NCBI RefSeq assembly: GCF_037126285.1
Contig: NZ_CP147012.1
Location: forward strand, 5,258,001 to 5,322,000
DNA: 64,000 bases
Reading direction: 5' to 3'
From: Bernardetia sp. MNP-M8
Lineage (GTDB): Bacteria; Bacteroidota; Bacteroidia; Cytophagales; Bernardetiaceae
This document shows positions 38,451-47,772 of the stretch, one piece after another; position 1 is the first letter of the stretch; every line of letters starts with the position of its first letter. Made by a program: the position numbers and the translations under genes. A model generated the notes under the pieces. That model was not told the DNA's origin. It did no database searches and saw only the letters and a program-made list of their open reading frames with translations.

Positions 38451-41400
38451 ATGAGAACTTTAATTTTTGTGCTTTTATCTATCTGTACTACTTTTTTTGC
38501 AAAAGCACAGGTATCTAACTCCTCTTTTGACTCTTTATTACTTAATTCAGAAGTAGATAGTCTAACAGAAGAACAAATCAATCAAGAAGATGATCTGCCA
38601 AGTTCATATAATCTTCCTGATTATATGTTTCTACGTGTCTATACAGCTCGTAGTCCTATTCAGACGCAAAACGATATGCGTAATCAACCTGTCGAAAAGG
38701 TGGCAGTCGCTACAGCTTATTTCGATGGACTAGGACGAAATATACAAACCAATGTCAGAGAAGCATCTCCAACAAGAAAAGACCAAATCTCTTTTGCAGA
38801 CTATGATAAGTTTGGAAGACAGACCAAACAATATCTCTCTTATACAAGTCAAAATCAGGGTAATTTTGATCAAAATCCTATAGCGAATCAGAAAGAGTTT
38901 TATCAGCAGCAAACTGGCATTGCAAATACCAATTATGCTTTGATAGAAGTAGATATAGAAGATGCACCCACAGCAAGAATAAAAGAAGTGGGAAACATTG
39001 GACAAAGCTGGCAACTTGGTAGTGCCACACGAAAAGGAACTACAAGAACAAATACGCTTCAAGATGATGTTAGAATGTGGGTAAGCGAATATGTTGATGC
39101 ATGTCCTTTTGATTACAGTCAAAGCTATCCAGCAGGAGAACTCTATGTTTCGGAAGTAGAGGATGAGCATGGCGTTCGTATGAAAATATTTACAGATAAA
39201 ACAGGAAAAACAATCCTCAAACGTATAGATGCAGGAAATAATGAGTGGGCGCAAACCTATTATGTATATAATGCTTTAGAACAGCTTAAACTTGTTATTC
39301 CCCCAAAACTTACAAAAAAATTACTCAATCAGACTACTCAAACTTTTAGTGGTTGTAATGGTAATGGTGCTTATAGTTATAACTATGATAAAAGAGGTAG
39401 ATTGGTTAGAAAACATACTCCAGGACACTTAAAACATACAACAAGTGTTTATTATGATAAGTTAGATAGACCAATTTTAGTACAAACTCCAGAGCAATAT
39501 ACAAGAGGAGAGTTTACTTTTACTAAATATGACAATCTAGGAAGACCTATTCAAACGGGGTTATATGTCCATACAAGGAGTTACCTTCCTAGTAATGCAA
39601 TTGAATTAGAAACGAACCTATTCGAAACAAGAAATGACGACCCAACAACGCATTATTATACCAACACTTCCTTTTCTTCATTAGGAGGACAGTTTATTGT
39701 ACATACTGTAAATTATTATGATGACTATGGTTTTTTGGAAATAGATGAACTGTCTTTCAAAACTTCTCCTTTTGCCAACTCTCCTGAACAAGATACTCGT
39801 GTAAAAGGGATGCCAACAGGCTCAAAAGTAGCCATTTTGGACAGTCAAAACCCACATCAGCAACCGACTACTTTTCTAAAGTCAGTTGTTTATTACGATG
39901 ATTATGGACGTGCTATTCAGGCACAAACTCAAAATCATAAAGAAGGAATAGATATTAGTTATACAGAATACGATTTTGAAGGAAAGGTGCTGCAAACACA
40001 AACCGAACACACTACCATAGTAACACAACAGCCTACAAATACAGGTCATCAAGTAAAGGTTAAGTATTCGTATGCCTATGACCATGTAGGCAGAACAAAA
40101 GAGGTGCGACAAAAAATAGATAATCAAGAAGAAGTGCTTCTTAGTCGTTATCAGTACAATGAGCTAGGGCAGACGAGCAAAAAACAAATTCATTCGGAAG
40201 ACGGAATAGAATTTTTGCAAGATGTAGATTACCGTTACAATGAAAGAGGATGGCTTACGCATATCAATGATGCAGAACTAAGCAATGGCGATGATCTTTT
40301 TGGAATGGAAATTATGTACCAAAATGGCTATGGAGGTAGAGAATATTTGGATGGAAAAATATCTACCATACGTTGGAAAAGTGCTTCTGATAATGTGCAA
40401 AGACAATATGCCTTTGATTACGATAAGATGGGAAGGCTAACAGATGCTTTTTTTGCTGCTAAAAATGAAAGTTCCAATCTATTTACAGAAGAAGTAGGTA
40501 ACTATAATGTACAAGGAATAGAATATGACTTAGATGGAAATATCCTGCACATGAAAAGACACGGCGTTATTCAGTTGGACAGAGCAGGAGGAGCGCATAC
40601 CTATGGACTTATAGATGATATAGAATATACTTATGAATGGTCTGGAAGAGGTTTAACACTCACTAATATCAATGATGTAGCAAGTACAAATGATTCGGAT
40701 GACTTCGAAAATGGCTCTCATTCTAGTTCTACTGACTTTGAGTACAATTGGAGTGGCAGCCTTACTAAAAACAATGAAAAAGGCGTAGAATTCACTTATA
40801 ATCATTTCGAATTACCTACTCAAATCAATAGAATAGGTAATTCACTTGATAAAATAATTTATACCTACAATGGCGCAGGTTCGAAACTCCAAAAAGTAGT
40901 TTCAGAAGATGGAGAAAAGAAAAAAATAGATTATGTAAATGGTTTTCAGTACAAAGATGATATACTAGACTTTTTCCCAATGCCAGAGGGAAGGATGGTT
41001 TATAGACAAGGAAGTTATGTACGAGAATACCACTACAAAGACCATTTGGGCAACTTACGCCTTGCTTTTGAGAAAGAAGAACAACGTACAGGGCGTTATA
41101 CCCTAACGATGGAACTAGATAGTGCAAAGAGTGAAGAAGAAGCCTTTGCCAATGTAAAAGAAGCAAGAACAGACCTCAAAGAACAACAAGGTAGTTATTC
41201 GGCACGTCTTACCAATGCTGATAAACCGATTTCTAAAACTATAAAAGTAGAAAAAGGAGACAAAATTAGTGCCTTCGTTTTTGCTACCAATGACCCAGAA
41301 ATAGCCCAACACGACCCTACTAAAGGAATTAAGGAAGCTAAAAAAGATGTTTTGTTGTCTTTGGGAAGTGCAGCAGCAGGAACAATAAACACCTATCCAA

Positions 41401-43049
41401 TACAACAAGAAATAGAAATTGAAGGCGTTCCAGAAGTAAGTCCGTCCACAACTCAAACTATACAAAGTCCAAAAGTACAATTCAATTTATTGGATTTTAT
41501 ACCAGTAGTTCGTAATTTGCGAGAGCTAAACCGAGCCAAAAGGGCGAAAAGTTTAGAACCTGATAGCTATAATGTTCCTAGAGGAGAATTAGTCTTGCAG
41601 CTTAGAGATTCGACAGATAGTTTAATCCTAGAAAAAAGACAAAAAATAACTATTTCTGCTACTGTTTCGTGGGAAAAACTGACTAGTGAACTAAAAGTAG
41701 AACAGGATGGCAATCTTACTGTTTTCATAGACAACCAAGACACAGAAGCTGTTTATTTTGACGAGCTAGAGATAAATATAACTGAACGCATCCGTCCTCT
41801 CATTGTCCAAGAACATCATTACTATCCTTTCGGAATGGGTATGAAGGGATTAGAGAAGGAAAACGACCTCGCTTATCAGTTCAACGGCATGATAGAAAGG
41901 GAAAAAGCCTTTGGTTTGGAGCTTTACGAAACAGCAAACCGAGGATATGACCCACAAATCGGACGTTTTTGGCAGGTAGAGCCTTTGGCAGATTTGTTTG
42001 TAGGAATAAATGTCTATCAGTTTGGGTATAATAATCCTGTTTCTTATAATGATCCTAGTGGATTGTCTTCTGATGAGAAAAAGAAAGATGAGGGAGATAC
42101 TAGTGTTGGTTTGAGTAAAAATACTCTTACTCTTCCTTCTCTTCCTTCTCCTATGATGCGCCCGTCTGCTCCTCCTTTTATGCCTACGATTCCTTTGCCT
42201 TCACTAAGCATTTCTCCTTCTTTATTACAACAAGGAGCAACCTATATCAATGGAAATTATTTTCCATCTAGTACAGGTTTAGACTTTGGTATGTCGGTAG
42301 GTGATAGAGGTAGAGCTGCTATGGACGACAATATGCGAGCTTTAGGAGGTTCTACCAGAAAACCTATAGCAGATAGAATGACTCTTGTTTCTTCTCGTAA
42401 TCAACGTCCTCAGAATGTGGTGAGTAGTGTGGGGGAGGGTGACAGTGATACTTTTGTGAGAAATATTTATAAAAAAATAAACTATACTCTTGAACAAGAA
42501 GTAGGAGATATAATAAGGGTTAAAAGGGTTATATACGCAGGTGTTATTCGTATAAAATTTGCTCAATTTGCAGGAGCAGACAATAAAGCCGATACACAAG
42601 ATGATTATTATCAAGTAACTAATGATCCTATTCACTATCCAAAGAAAAAATATCCATCTAACGTATTATTCGATATAAGGTTACAGTTTGACCCTTTGAG
42701 ACCATATCCCCCTAATAGTAAATTTCAAGAATTTGATTTGATATATACAATTACTCAAACTCAAGTTACTCGCACTATAGGAGCTACTTTTGGTGTATCA
42801 GGATACGGAGTTTCAGGTGGAGTTTCAGTTACTCAATCGACTGTAGTACCTGCTGGTTCAGCAGTAGGATCTGCAACTTATAGAGTAAGAAGAGCTAATG
42901 GATTATTGTATATTAATCAACTATTTGAAGTTGATGTTCCCGAAGCTACAAAAAAGGGTATGTATGATTTTTATTTAGATCGTCCTTCATTCAAAAGACA
43001 AACATTGTATAGAATGATTATAAATAATGTAGAACTATCAGATTTCTAA
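38451..43049 (+). CDS. Rhs polymorphic toxin protein (DUF6443, RHS core, variable C-terminal tip)
   Basis: 1532 residues. A signal peptide (1-20, ending AKAQ) leads to a DUF6443-like region (about 60-180: YFDGLGRNIQTNVREASP), then YD repeats (YDKRGRLVRKHTPGH, YDKLDRPILVQTP) forming the shell. The RHS core lies at about 1120-1205 (HHYYPFGMGMKG, DPQIGRFWQVEPLAD) and closes with the DPSGL boundary. A Ser/Pro-rich stretch and a linker (1259-1330, LQQGATYINGNYFPSS to VSSVGEGD) precede a roughly 200-residue tip of unknown activity containing GATFGVSGYGVSGG. Such proteins are exported, cage a toxin and deliver it to rivals. The next gene may be immunity. Confidence 0.92.
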   Translation: MRTLIFVLLSICTTFFAKAQVSNSSFDSLLLNSEVDSLTEEQINQEDDLPSSYNLPDYMFLRVYTARSPIQTQNDMRNQPVEKVAVATAYFDGLGRNIQTNVREASPTRKDQISFADYDKFGRQTKQYLSYTSQNQGNFDQNPIANQKEFYQQQTGIANTNYALIEVDIEDAPTARIKEVGNIGQSWQLGSATRKGTTRTNTLQDDVRMWVSEYVDACPFDYSQSYPAGELYVSEVEDEHGVRMKIFTDKTGKTILKRIDAGNNEWAQTYYVYNALEQLKLVIPPKLTKKLLNQTTQTFSGCNGNGAYSYNYDKRGRLVRKHTPGHLKHTTSVYYDKLDRPILVQTPEQYTRGEFTFTKYDNLGRPIQTGLYVHTRSYLPSNAIELETNLFETRNDDPTTHYYTNTSFSSLGGQFIVHTVNYYDDYGFLEIDELSFKTSPFANSPEQDTRVKGMPTGSKVAILDSQNPHQQPTTFLKSVVYYDDYGRAIQAQTQNHKEGIDISYTEYDFEGKVLQTQTEHTTIVTQQPTNTGHQVKVKYSYAYDHVGRTKEVRQKIDNQEEVLLSRYQYNELGQTSKKQIHSEDGIEFLQDVDYRYNERGWLTHINDAELSNGDDLFGMEIMYQNGYGGREYLDGKISTIRWKSASDNVQRQYAFDYDKMGRLTDAFFAAKNESSNLFTEEVGNYNVQGIEYDLDGNILHMKRHGVIQLDRAGGAHTYGLIDDIEYTYEWSGRGLTLTNINDVASTNDSDDFENGSHSSSTDFEYNWSGSLTKNNEKGVEFTYNHFELPTQINRIGNSLDKIIYTYNGAGSKLQKVVSEDGEKKKIDYVNGFQYKDDILDFFPMPEGRMVYRQGSYVREYHYKDHLGNLRLAFEKEEQRTGRYTLTMELDSAKSEEEAFANVKEARTDLKEQQGSYSARLTNADKPISKTIKVEKGDKISAFVFATNDPEIAQHDPTKGIKEAKKDVLLSLGSAAAGTINTYPIQQEIEIEGVPEVSPSTTQTIQSPKVQFNLLDFIPVVRNLRELNRAKRAKSLEPDSYNVPRGELVLQLRDSTDSLILEKRQKITISATVSWEKLTSELKVEQDGNLTVFIDNQDTEAVYFDELEINITERIRPLIVQEHHYYPFGMGMKGLEKENDLAYQFNGMIEREKAFGLELYETANRGYDPQIGRFWQVEPLADLFVGINVYQFGYNNPVSYNDPSGLSSDEKKKDEGDTSVGLSKNTLTLPSLPSPMMRPSAPPFMPTIPLPSLSISPSLLQQGATYINGNYFPSSTGLDFGMSVGDRGRAAMDDNMRALGGSTRKPIADRMTLVSSRNQRPQNVVSSVGEGDSDTFVRNIYKKINYTLEQEVGDIIRVKRVIYAGVIRIKFAQFAGADNKADTQDDYYQVTNDPIHYPKKKYPSNVLFDIRLQFDPLRPYPPNSKFQEFDLIYTITQTQVTRTIGATFGVSGYGVSGGVSVTQSTVVPAGSAVGSATYRVRRANGLLYINQLFEVDVPEATKKGMYDFYLDRPSFKRQTLYRMIINNVELSDF

Positions 43050-43133
43050 TACAAAAATAAGCTTGGCTAACTATTTTAAAAAAAATCAAAATTTTATGTG
43101 CCTTAGTACATTGTAAATATTATACAAAATTCT

Positions 43134-43634
43134 ATGAATAATTTTTTTTTACTTTTGAGTATCATTGTTATATCAACTTTTAGTTCAAAATGTGTCAAGG
43201 CACAAGATGAAATATCTGATCCTATTACAGCTCTCATGGAGATAGGTAGCAAAATACAAAGGTTTAATAATGATTCTGAAGTACACGATATAATTAAAAA
43301 TATTTCTAAAGTGGTTTCAGATACTGCAATTTTAAATCCTATAAGACGAGGAGATGAAATAATACTTTTAGAAATAGAACTATTCTCCTATTCAGATTCT
43401 CTAAAACATATAATAGAAGTGAAAAACACTAATAAATATGTTTTTACTCACTATGATGAAGTTTCAGAAGAGAAACATCTACAAATGAATATTGATAAAA
43501 TAACCTCGGTTTGGAATCGTAGTGGGAGTTTAAAGATAAATGATGTTTTTTATTCTGTTGTGCAAATGAATACTCAAATATATCATTTAGAAAATGGTTA
43601 TATAATAATTAATACAGCTTTTAAATTAGAGTAA
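43134..43634 (+). CDS. Exported protein of unknown function, candidate immunity to the first Rhs tip
   Basis: 166 residues. A signal peptide (hydrophobic 4-17, ending KAQ) is followed by a small alpha/beta domain (ISDPITALMEIGSKIQRF, IRRGDEIILLEIELFSYSD). I do not recognise the family. It starts 84 bp after the Rhs stop on the same strand, the usual place for an immunity gene, and its export would fit a toxin acting in the periplasm. This is inference from position only. Confidence 0.5.
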   Translation: MNNFFLLLSIIVISTFSSKCVKAQDEISDPITALMEIGSKIQRFNNDSEVHDIIKNISKVVSDTAILNPIRRGDEIILLEIELFSYSDSLKHIIEVKNTNKYVFTHYDEVSEEKHLQMNIDKITSVWNRSGSLKINDVFYSVVQMNTQIYHLENGYIIINTAFKLE

Positions 43635-43699
43635 GGGTAGAATTGTACTTCTGACTATTTTTCATATACAGATTCTTTAAAACCATTTTGTTGGTAAGT

Positions 43700-43733
43700 T
43701 GTTAAGCATTGTCTGCGACTACGATTTATCAGT
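43700..43733. repeat. Dispersed 34-bp repeat, copy 1
   Basis: TGTTAAGCATTGTCTGCGAC followed by TACGATTTATCAGT. The same sequence with one difference is at 45449-45482. Both copies sit at the 5' edge of displaced Rhs pieces. Confidence 0.75.
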
Positions 43734-43751
43734 TATCTACCTCCTTTATCA

Positions 43752-44603
43752 TTGTCTATTACTCCTCCTTTACAACAAGGCGCAACCTATATCAATGGAA
43801 ATTATTTTCCCTCTAGTACAGGTTTAGACTTTGGAATGTCAGTAGGTGATAGAGGTAGAGCTGCGATGTATGCTACTAGTGGTGGTGGTTTCTCAAGAAA
43901 ACCTACGGCTGATAGAATGACCCTTGTTTCTTCTCGTAATCAACGAGCGCAGAATGTGGTGAGTAGTGTGGGGGAGGGTGACGGTATGGCTATTTTAATA
44001 GCCTTCCCAGACCAAAACCCTGCCATACCTTCTAATCAAGGAACTGCTAAATTAGTAGAAAAAACATTTGGAGATGGTGATGGAAAATTTAAAGTAGGGC
44101 ATGCGGGGATTGTTATAATTGATAGTAAAGGCAAAACAAGTTATTTTGATTTTGGAAGATATACTCGTCCTGACATCAAAAGAAAAAGAGGAACTGATGA
44201 AGGTGCTGTACGTTCTAGTAAAAATTTTAGTCAATTACGTATTCCTGATTGGAATTTTAGTAAAACTGAGGAAGAAAATGTTACGGCTATTCTTACTTCT
44301 TTGCATTATTCCACTATATTTAAAGGCTATGGTACTATTATGGGAGCCTTAGCAAAAGGATTAAATTATCAACCAATGCTCAATTATGCGAGGAAAGCTG
44401 AAAGTATGGGGTATCTTCCTTTTGGAGGGTATTCTTGTGGCTATAATCTATTATCTTGTGGTTCTTACTGTGCGAAATTTGCACGAGGGGTTGGCGATGC
44501 AGGAGGGATTGATTGGGATTGGGATACCTTTACAGGAGAAGCAAATATTGAAGATATAGCTGATGATTATGATTTTAAAATTATAACCTTACCCAATAAA
44601 TGA
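43752..44603 (+). CDS. Orphan Rhs tip with cysteine-hydrolase-like toxin domain
   Basis: 283 codons, opened only by a TTG; in-frame sequence further upstream (LPPLSL) also matches the Rhs Pro/Ser stretch but has no ATG, so it is an orphan tip rather than a complete gene. Residues 7-77 repeat the linker of the full Rhs protein (LQQGATYINGNYFPSS, GLDFGMSVGDRGRAAM, VVSSVGEGD). The rest is a different domain: His117 in KVGHAGIVIID, then GYSCGYNLLSCGSYCAKFAR with Cys at 229, 236 and 240. His before Cys suggests a circularly permuted NlpC/P60-like hydrolase that might cut peptidoglycan or amide bonds (inference). The stop overlaps the next gene by ATGA. Confidence 0.7.
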   Translation: MSITPPLQQGATYINGNYFPSSTGLDFGMSVGDRGRAAMYATSGGGFSRKPTADRMTLVSSRNQRAQNVVSSVGEGDGMAILIAFPDQNPAIPSNQGTAKLVEKTFGDGDGKFKVGHAGIVIIDSKGKTSYFDFGRYTRPDIKRKRGTDEGAVRSSKNFSQLRIPDWNFSKTEEENVTAILTSLHYSTIFKGYGTIMGALAKGLNYQPMLNYARKAESMGYLPFGGYSCGYNLLSCGSYCAKFARGVGDAGGIDWDWDTFTGEANIEDIADDYDFKIITLPNK

Positions 44604-45343
44604 AAAAAATAATATTACCTTACTTGTTATTAATAATAAGTTTAATTGTTTATGGATGTAGCAAACCTATAAAAAAAGATTTAAATACTTCAAGTTCATC
44701 TAGTGATGCAATTATAGTTCGCCCCACAAATGTTCCACAAGAAGCATCTTTACTAAATATTGGATTTGAGGATATGCCTGTTTATCAGTGGAGTATATTC
44801 TCAAATTATCTTAAGAAAGAGAATAAAATATATCATCATATTTATGGTTTTGATTTTTATGATATAGACGGAAAAAAACAATCTACAATGTATTATGAAA
44901 ATATGCAGAGTCGTAAAGGAAAAGTTTTTGATTTAAAAAATTCTCAAATTAGTTTATATCCTGGTAACACTACTCTTCAGATTATCACTGAAAAAGATAC
45001 ACTTTTATTTTTTTCTGTTTTAGAGTTAAAAGAGCTTAGAAATTGGCGAGATAGTTTGGAGTATTTAAGAATCCCATCCATTTATTATAATGAAGATTCA
45101 CTGTTAGTTGCAGGCGAAGACATTAGATTACATATAAGCGAAAAACAAAAAAGAGATTATATAGTGTATATAGATTATGAACATATTATTCCATATAGAT
45201 TATGTTCAGATTGTAAAAGTTTACCTACAGAAATTAGTTTTTTCAATCGTGAAAATGGAAATATATATTTTATAGAACGTTCTTGCTACCTAGAACTCAT
45301 TTATAAAACAGATTTAAATAAGATAATTAAAATTAATAATTAA
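44600..45343 (+). CDS. Lipoprotein, probable immunity protein for the orphan tip
   Basis: 247 residues. The signal peptide has a lipobox ending LIVYGC with the lipidated Cys at 20, followed by a Ser-rich linker. The mature part is an unrecognised alpha/beta domain with a CSDC motif near 211 and Cys near 232. The start ATG overlaps the toxin stop (ATGA, 44600-44603), so translation is coupled, the usual arrangement for toxin and immunity. A membrane-anchored periplasmic immunity protein would fit a cell-wall-directed toxin. Function inferred from context. Confidence 0.6.
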   Translation: MKKIILPYLLLIISLIVYGCSKPIKKDLNTSSSSSDAIIVRPTNVPQEASLLNIGFEDMPVYQWSIFSNYLKKENKIYHHIYGFDFYDIDGKKQSTMYYENMQSRKGKVFDLKNSQISLYPGNTTLQIITEKDTLLFFSVLELKELRNWRDSLEYLRIPSIYYNEDSLLVAGEDIRLHISEKQKRDYIVYIDYEHIIPYRLCSDCKSLPTEISFFNRENGNIYFIERSCYLELIYKTDLNKIIKINN

Positions 45344-45366
45344 ATCCTGGTTGATATAGGAATGAA

Positions 45367-45423
45367 TATGAGAGATTTTTATTTAGATCGTCCTTCATTC
45401 AAAAGACAAACATTGTATAGAAT
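45367..45423 (+). pseudogene. Scrap of the 3' end of the first Rhs tip
   Basis: This copies about 57 bp of the end of the full-length Rhs gene (42962-43016), encoding DFYLDRPSFKRQTLYR, with no reading frame of its own. It marks a deletion or recombination endpoint in an older tip array. Confidence 0.8.
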
Positions 45424-45448
45424 CTCGTTGGGCTTAGATTGTTTTTAT

Positions 45449-45482
45449 TGTTAAGCGTTGTCTGCGACTACGATTTATCAGT
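45449..45482. repeat. Dispersed 34-bp repeat, copy 2
   Basis: Matches 43700-43733 except for one base (AAGCGTTG for AAGCATTG). Confidence 0.75.
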
Positions 45483-45576
45483 ATGGCAACTTTTAAGTCA
45501 GCGTAGCTAAATCTTAGATTTGTGAGGATAGGTATTTTTATGTGTAATTGTTTTCATACTCAAAATAATGATATAC

Positions 45577-46268
45577 ATTCACTTATAATCATTTCGAATT
45601 ACCTACTCAAATCAATAGAATAGGCAATCCACTTGATAAAATAATTTACACCTACAATGGCGCAGGTTCTAAACTACAAAAAGTAGTAAGCGAAGATGGA
45701 GAAAAGAAAAAAATAGATTATGTAAATGGTTTCCAGTACAAAGATGATATACTAGACTTTTTCCCAATGCCAGAGGGAAGAGTAGTTTATAGACAGGGAA
45801 GATATGTACGAGAATACCACTACAAAGACCATTTGGGCAACTTACGCCTTGCTTTTGAGAAAGAAGAACAACGTACAGGGCGTTATACCCTAACGATGGA
45901 ACTAGATAGTGCAAAGAGTGAAGAAGAATCTTTTAGTCATGTAAAAGAAGCAAGAACCGATCTCAAAGAACAGCAAGGTAGTTATTCGGCACGTCTTACC
46001 AATGCTGATAAACCTATTTCTAAAACCATAAAAGTAGAAAAGGGAGACAAAATTAGTGCGCTTGTCTTTGCCACTAATGACCCATAAATAGCCCAACACG
46101 ACCCTAATAAAGGAGTTAAGCAAGCTAAAAAAGATGTTTTGTTGTCTTTGGGAAGTGCAGCAGCAGGAACAATAAACACCTATCCGATACAACAAGAAAT
46201 AGAAATTGAAGGCGTTCCAGAAGTAAGTCCGTCCACAACTCAAACTATACAAAGTCCAAAAGTACAAT
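45577..46268 (+). pseudogene. Internal Rhs shell fragment, interrupted
   Basis: It copies 40791-41482 of the full-length Rhs gene at high identity, covering YTYNGAGSKLQKVV, HYKDHLGNLRLAFEKEEQ and the AGTINTYPIQQEIEIEG region. GAA has become a TAA stop at about 46085 (GACCCATAAATAGCC for GACCCAGAAATAGCC). The match is cut at 46268 by the ISAs1-family element. Confidence 0.9.
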
Positions 46269-47495
46269 CAGGGTTTTCTTATAAAAAATTGACTTGGTTA
46301 AGAAAGTTTAGTAGGAGTTGAAAATTATCTTGAAATTTTTTAAGTTGTGCCACCATATTGTTAGGTTTTAACTTATTCAAAAGTGCTAAACTGAGTGTTC
46401 TAAGTCCTGCTACCACTTTTGAAATAGATTTTTCTTTTGTTTTGAGTTGGTCTTCTTGAAATGTAGTATCTCTGATGTTGTTATTTACTTCTACTTGCCA
46501 ATGATTTCGGACAGCTCTAAAAAGTTGTTCTCCTTCTTGTGTTTTTTCATTGGAAATATAAAATGAAGTTTCTTTACTTTCTTCTTGCGTTTTAGTATCT
46601 GTGCGTGTTCTTTCTACTTTAACTAAAGAGCAAAAATCTACTTTTCCCCAACGTGGATCAAAATATTCTTGGCTAATATCATATAATTCATACTTTCTAT
46701 ATTCAATTCTTCCATGTCCTTTTTCCCATTTTTTGCTTTGCAATATGGCTTTTGAAGTTTGGCTACAAAATATCCTATCTTCCAATAATACTGCTTGATT
46801 ATTCTTTAAACCAATTAAAAAAATACCTCCTGCTCCATTAATTAATTCACAGGTAGATGGAGATAAATGAAGTGCATCTAAACTAATTTTTTGCCCAATA
46901 GCTTGGGTAGTTGCTAATAAATTACGAATACAAGGCTTTTCGCTTTCTTTGTCTCCATTGTAATACGATTGTCATAAAACCTGTCTATTTTCTTGATCTA
47001 CTAATTGTACTAGCACTTCTCCACGTTTTTTACCTTTTCCTATACTTCCACGCAATTCTTTACCATCACCTGCAAACCACTTTTTTTGCTCATCACTTAA
47101 CTCTATTCCATAATTTTCAAATAATAGTTTTTCAAAATGAGGAAGAAATACTTTTTTTAAACAAACTGGTAGATGAGAGCGAGATATGACTTTAATAGGC
47201 TTAGATAACTCTAAAAAATCAAATAACTCTTGATGTTTATTTTCCATGCTACGATGAAGACTTGATAAACTTCCGTCACGTTTGCGTAAAAGGGCTATAC
47301 TTAAACCTAGTAAAACAAAGGCTAAATTATGGATCTTTCCTCGGCAATCTCGCAAATCTAAACCTACTAAATTTTGTAATTGAACATAAAAACTACTTTC
47401 TTTGTACATATGAAGAGTAAATTAGGATTAATTTGGTACTTGGTAATACAAAATTAAACTTTTTTTACTCTTTTGTTTTTTATAAGAAAACCCTG
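46269..47495 (-). mobile_element. ISAs1-family insertion sequence, copy 2 (inactive)
   Basis: 1227 bp with 20-bp inverted ends CAGGGTTTTCTTATAAAAAA / TTTTTTATAAGAAAACCCTG. The left end is inside the Rhs fragment; the right flank is unrelated and there is no visible target duplication. Confidence 0.9.
46279..47409 (-). pseudogene. ISAs1-family transposase with one nonsense codon
   Basis: A single frame of about 376 codons with the family signatures DLRDCRGKIHNLAF, WFAGDGKELRGS, ISLDALHLSP, LIGLKNNQA and EKGHGRIEYRKYELYD. It is interrupted only by TGA at 46972-46974, where the other copy has GGA (VLGQSYYNG). A single base change inactivated it. Confidence 0.9.
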
Positions 47496-47717
47496 TCAAT
47501 ATAAATTAACTCCGTATTTTTTAACCATTGACAGCCTTGTGAAAGGACTGTCAAAGTAAAAAAACGCTATAATTTGAGGGTTGTCAGTAGACCCAAATGA
47601 CTTTCCTATGAAAAGAGAAAAATACCATCTATTAGTTCATTTCTGCATCATTTCGCTCAAAAATAAGGTTAAAAATAGCCTGCTAAAAATCTTTTTTTCA
47701 AAACAATAATTATTATT
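47496..47717. other. Region upstream of the thiamine operon
   Basis: No gene. TTGACAG...CTGTCAA forms a small hairpin at 47528-47552. I searched by eye for the conserved TPP riboswitch segments (a CTGAGA loop and a GAACCTGATC-type segment) and did not find them. Confidence 0.5.
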
Positions 47718-47725
47718 ACCTTTGA
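47718..47725 (+). promoter_or_regulatory. Candidate -7 box for the thi operon
   Basis: TACCTTTG matches TAnnTTTG, about 48 bp upstream of thiM. It is the same box that precedes both SRP RNA genes. Confidence 0.4.
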
Positions 47726-47772
47726 AAAAATGCCCTCAAACTGGGTAAACCATTACAACCAATCACTAAAAA

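Noticed and set aside
40825-41480. Minus-strand open frames inside the Rhs gene, repeated at 45669-46267
   Set aside because: They are shadows of the Rhs coding strand and recur only because the Rhs segment is duplicated.
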